From NCBI GenBank assembly GCA_016793465.1, contig JAEUJW010000055.1, positions 186,001 through 250,000 on the forward strand: 64,000 nt of DNA, in the 5' to 3' direction. Numbering within the stretch: position 1 is the stretch's first letter; the number at the start of each line of letters is the position of its first letter. The notes beneath the pieces were generated by a model. That model was given only the letters and a program-made list of their open reading frames with translations, did not search any database and had not been told where the DNA came from. Shown here piece by piece: positions 63,811-64,000 of the stretch. The stretch is from Myxococcales bacterium (GTDB taxonomy: Bacteria; Myxococcota; Polyangia; Nannocystales; Nannocystaceae). Made by a program: the position numbers and the translations under genes.

Positions 63811-64000
63811 ATGAGCAGCAAAAATTCGTCGGCAGAGATCATCGAGCAGTGGGCGCGGCGCTCGCACGTGGGGGAGATCAGCTTCGGCGAGGCGGTGGTC
63901 CGCCTGGCGGAGGTCGGGGTCGAGGCGTACCACGTGGATTATCGCCGCAACATCGCCACCTACTATACGAGCGCGGACGAGCCGCACACGGTCACGCTCG
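63811..64000 (+). CDS. DUF1398-family protein, 3' end outside the window
   Basis: The first 63 residues are visible (start MSSKNSSAEIIEQWARRSHV). The segment ISFGEAVVRLAEVGVEAYHV followed by DYRRNIATYYT resembles the start of DUF1398 proteins, small cytoplasmic proteins often paired with a regulator. It begins 17 bp after the MarR stop, so both share the operator-controlled promoter. Function unknown; the rest is beyond base 64000. Confidence 0.7.
   Translation, partial: MSSKNSSAEIIEQWARRSHVGEISFGEAVVRLAEVGVEAYHVDYRRNIATYYTSADEPHTVTL

Overview
The window is very GC-rich (roughly 70-75% by eye) and reads as the chromosome of a myxobacterium, probably of the Nannocystis/Plesiocystis group (Nannocystaceae). 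Supporting signs are a dozen or more lipoproteins with a Ser/Thr/Gly/Asp-rich linker straight after the lipobox Cys, an ADYC-domain protein, a TIGR02996-plus-FHA protein, a giant Ser/Thr kinase with an nSTAND ATPase and a sulfatase-modifying-factor-like domain, a MYXO-CTERM-like tail, sterol/fatty-acid desaturase genes and an animal-type phosphomevalonate kinase. The taxonomic call is inference. I saw no rRNA, tRNA, CRISPR array, transposase or phage gene.

Layout. 1-7.6 kb, mostly minus strand: truncated lipoprotein, class III nucleotide cyclase, sterol-desaturase-family hydroxylase, a protein with a Trp-rich tail, an S9 peptidase lipoprotein and a MYXO-CTERM-type protein. 7.8-12.6 kb, plus: MBOAT acyltransferase and SGNH hydrolase (a probable O-acylation pair) and a membrane protein. 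12.6-15.7 kb, minus: haem-motif lipoprotein, class II photolyase and a lamin-tail lipoprotein. 15.9-19.7 kb, plus: the most unusual locus, an NAD-synthetase domain fused to a 2-oxoglutarate dioxygenase, overlapping by 4 bp a nucleotidylyltransferase fused to a type I phosphoribosyltransferase, then a small CxxC protein ending in a Trp-rich tail. 19.7-36 kb: TerB-like proteins, an ABC transporter with a repeat inserted in its ATPase, a foreign-looking Fic gene, several lipoproteins, two divergent desaturases and a pentapeptide-repeat/ADYC lipoprotein.

36-58 kb: kinase-STAND-SUMF giant, haemolysin III, an orphan FlhA/SctV-family export-gate gene, tryptophan 2,3-dioxygenase with an N-methyltryptophan/sarcosine-oxidase-like enzyme, FG-GAP lipoprotein, GAF-GGDEF diguanylate cyclase, GST, phosphomevalonate kinase, an acyl-CoA-synthetase/hydrolase pair, a PAS-STAS regulator, FHA protein and a methyltransferase. 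58-64 kb: a lipoprotein paralogous to one at 24 kb; then a less GC-rich accessory block with an ECF sigma factor, its overlapping membrane partner and a divergent envelope-protein pair; then a small precursor with an acidic pro-region and a cationic six-Cys C-terminus; finally a MarR regulator with a clear promoter and palindromic operator, and the start of a DUF1398-type gene.

The best candidates for something undescribed are the NadE-dioxygenase / adenylyltransferase-PRTase operon (15.9-19.7 kb) and the cationic six-Cys peptide next to the ECF-sigma block (about 60-63 kb). At DNA level the window also holds a 71-bp tandem duplication, several in-frame microsatellites, dispersed TGTCC/GGACA palindromes and isolated AT-rich codon islands inside otherwise GC-saturated genes.
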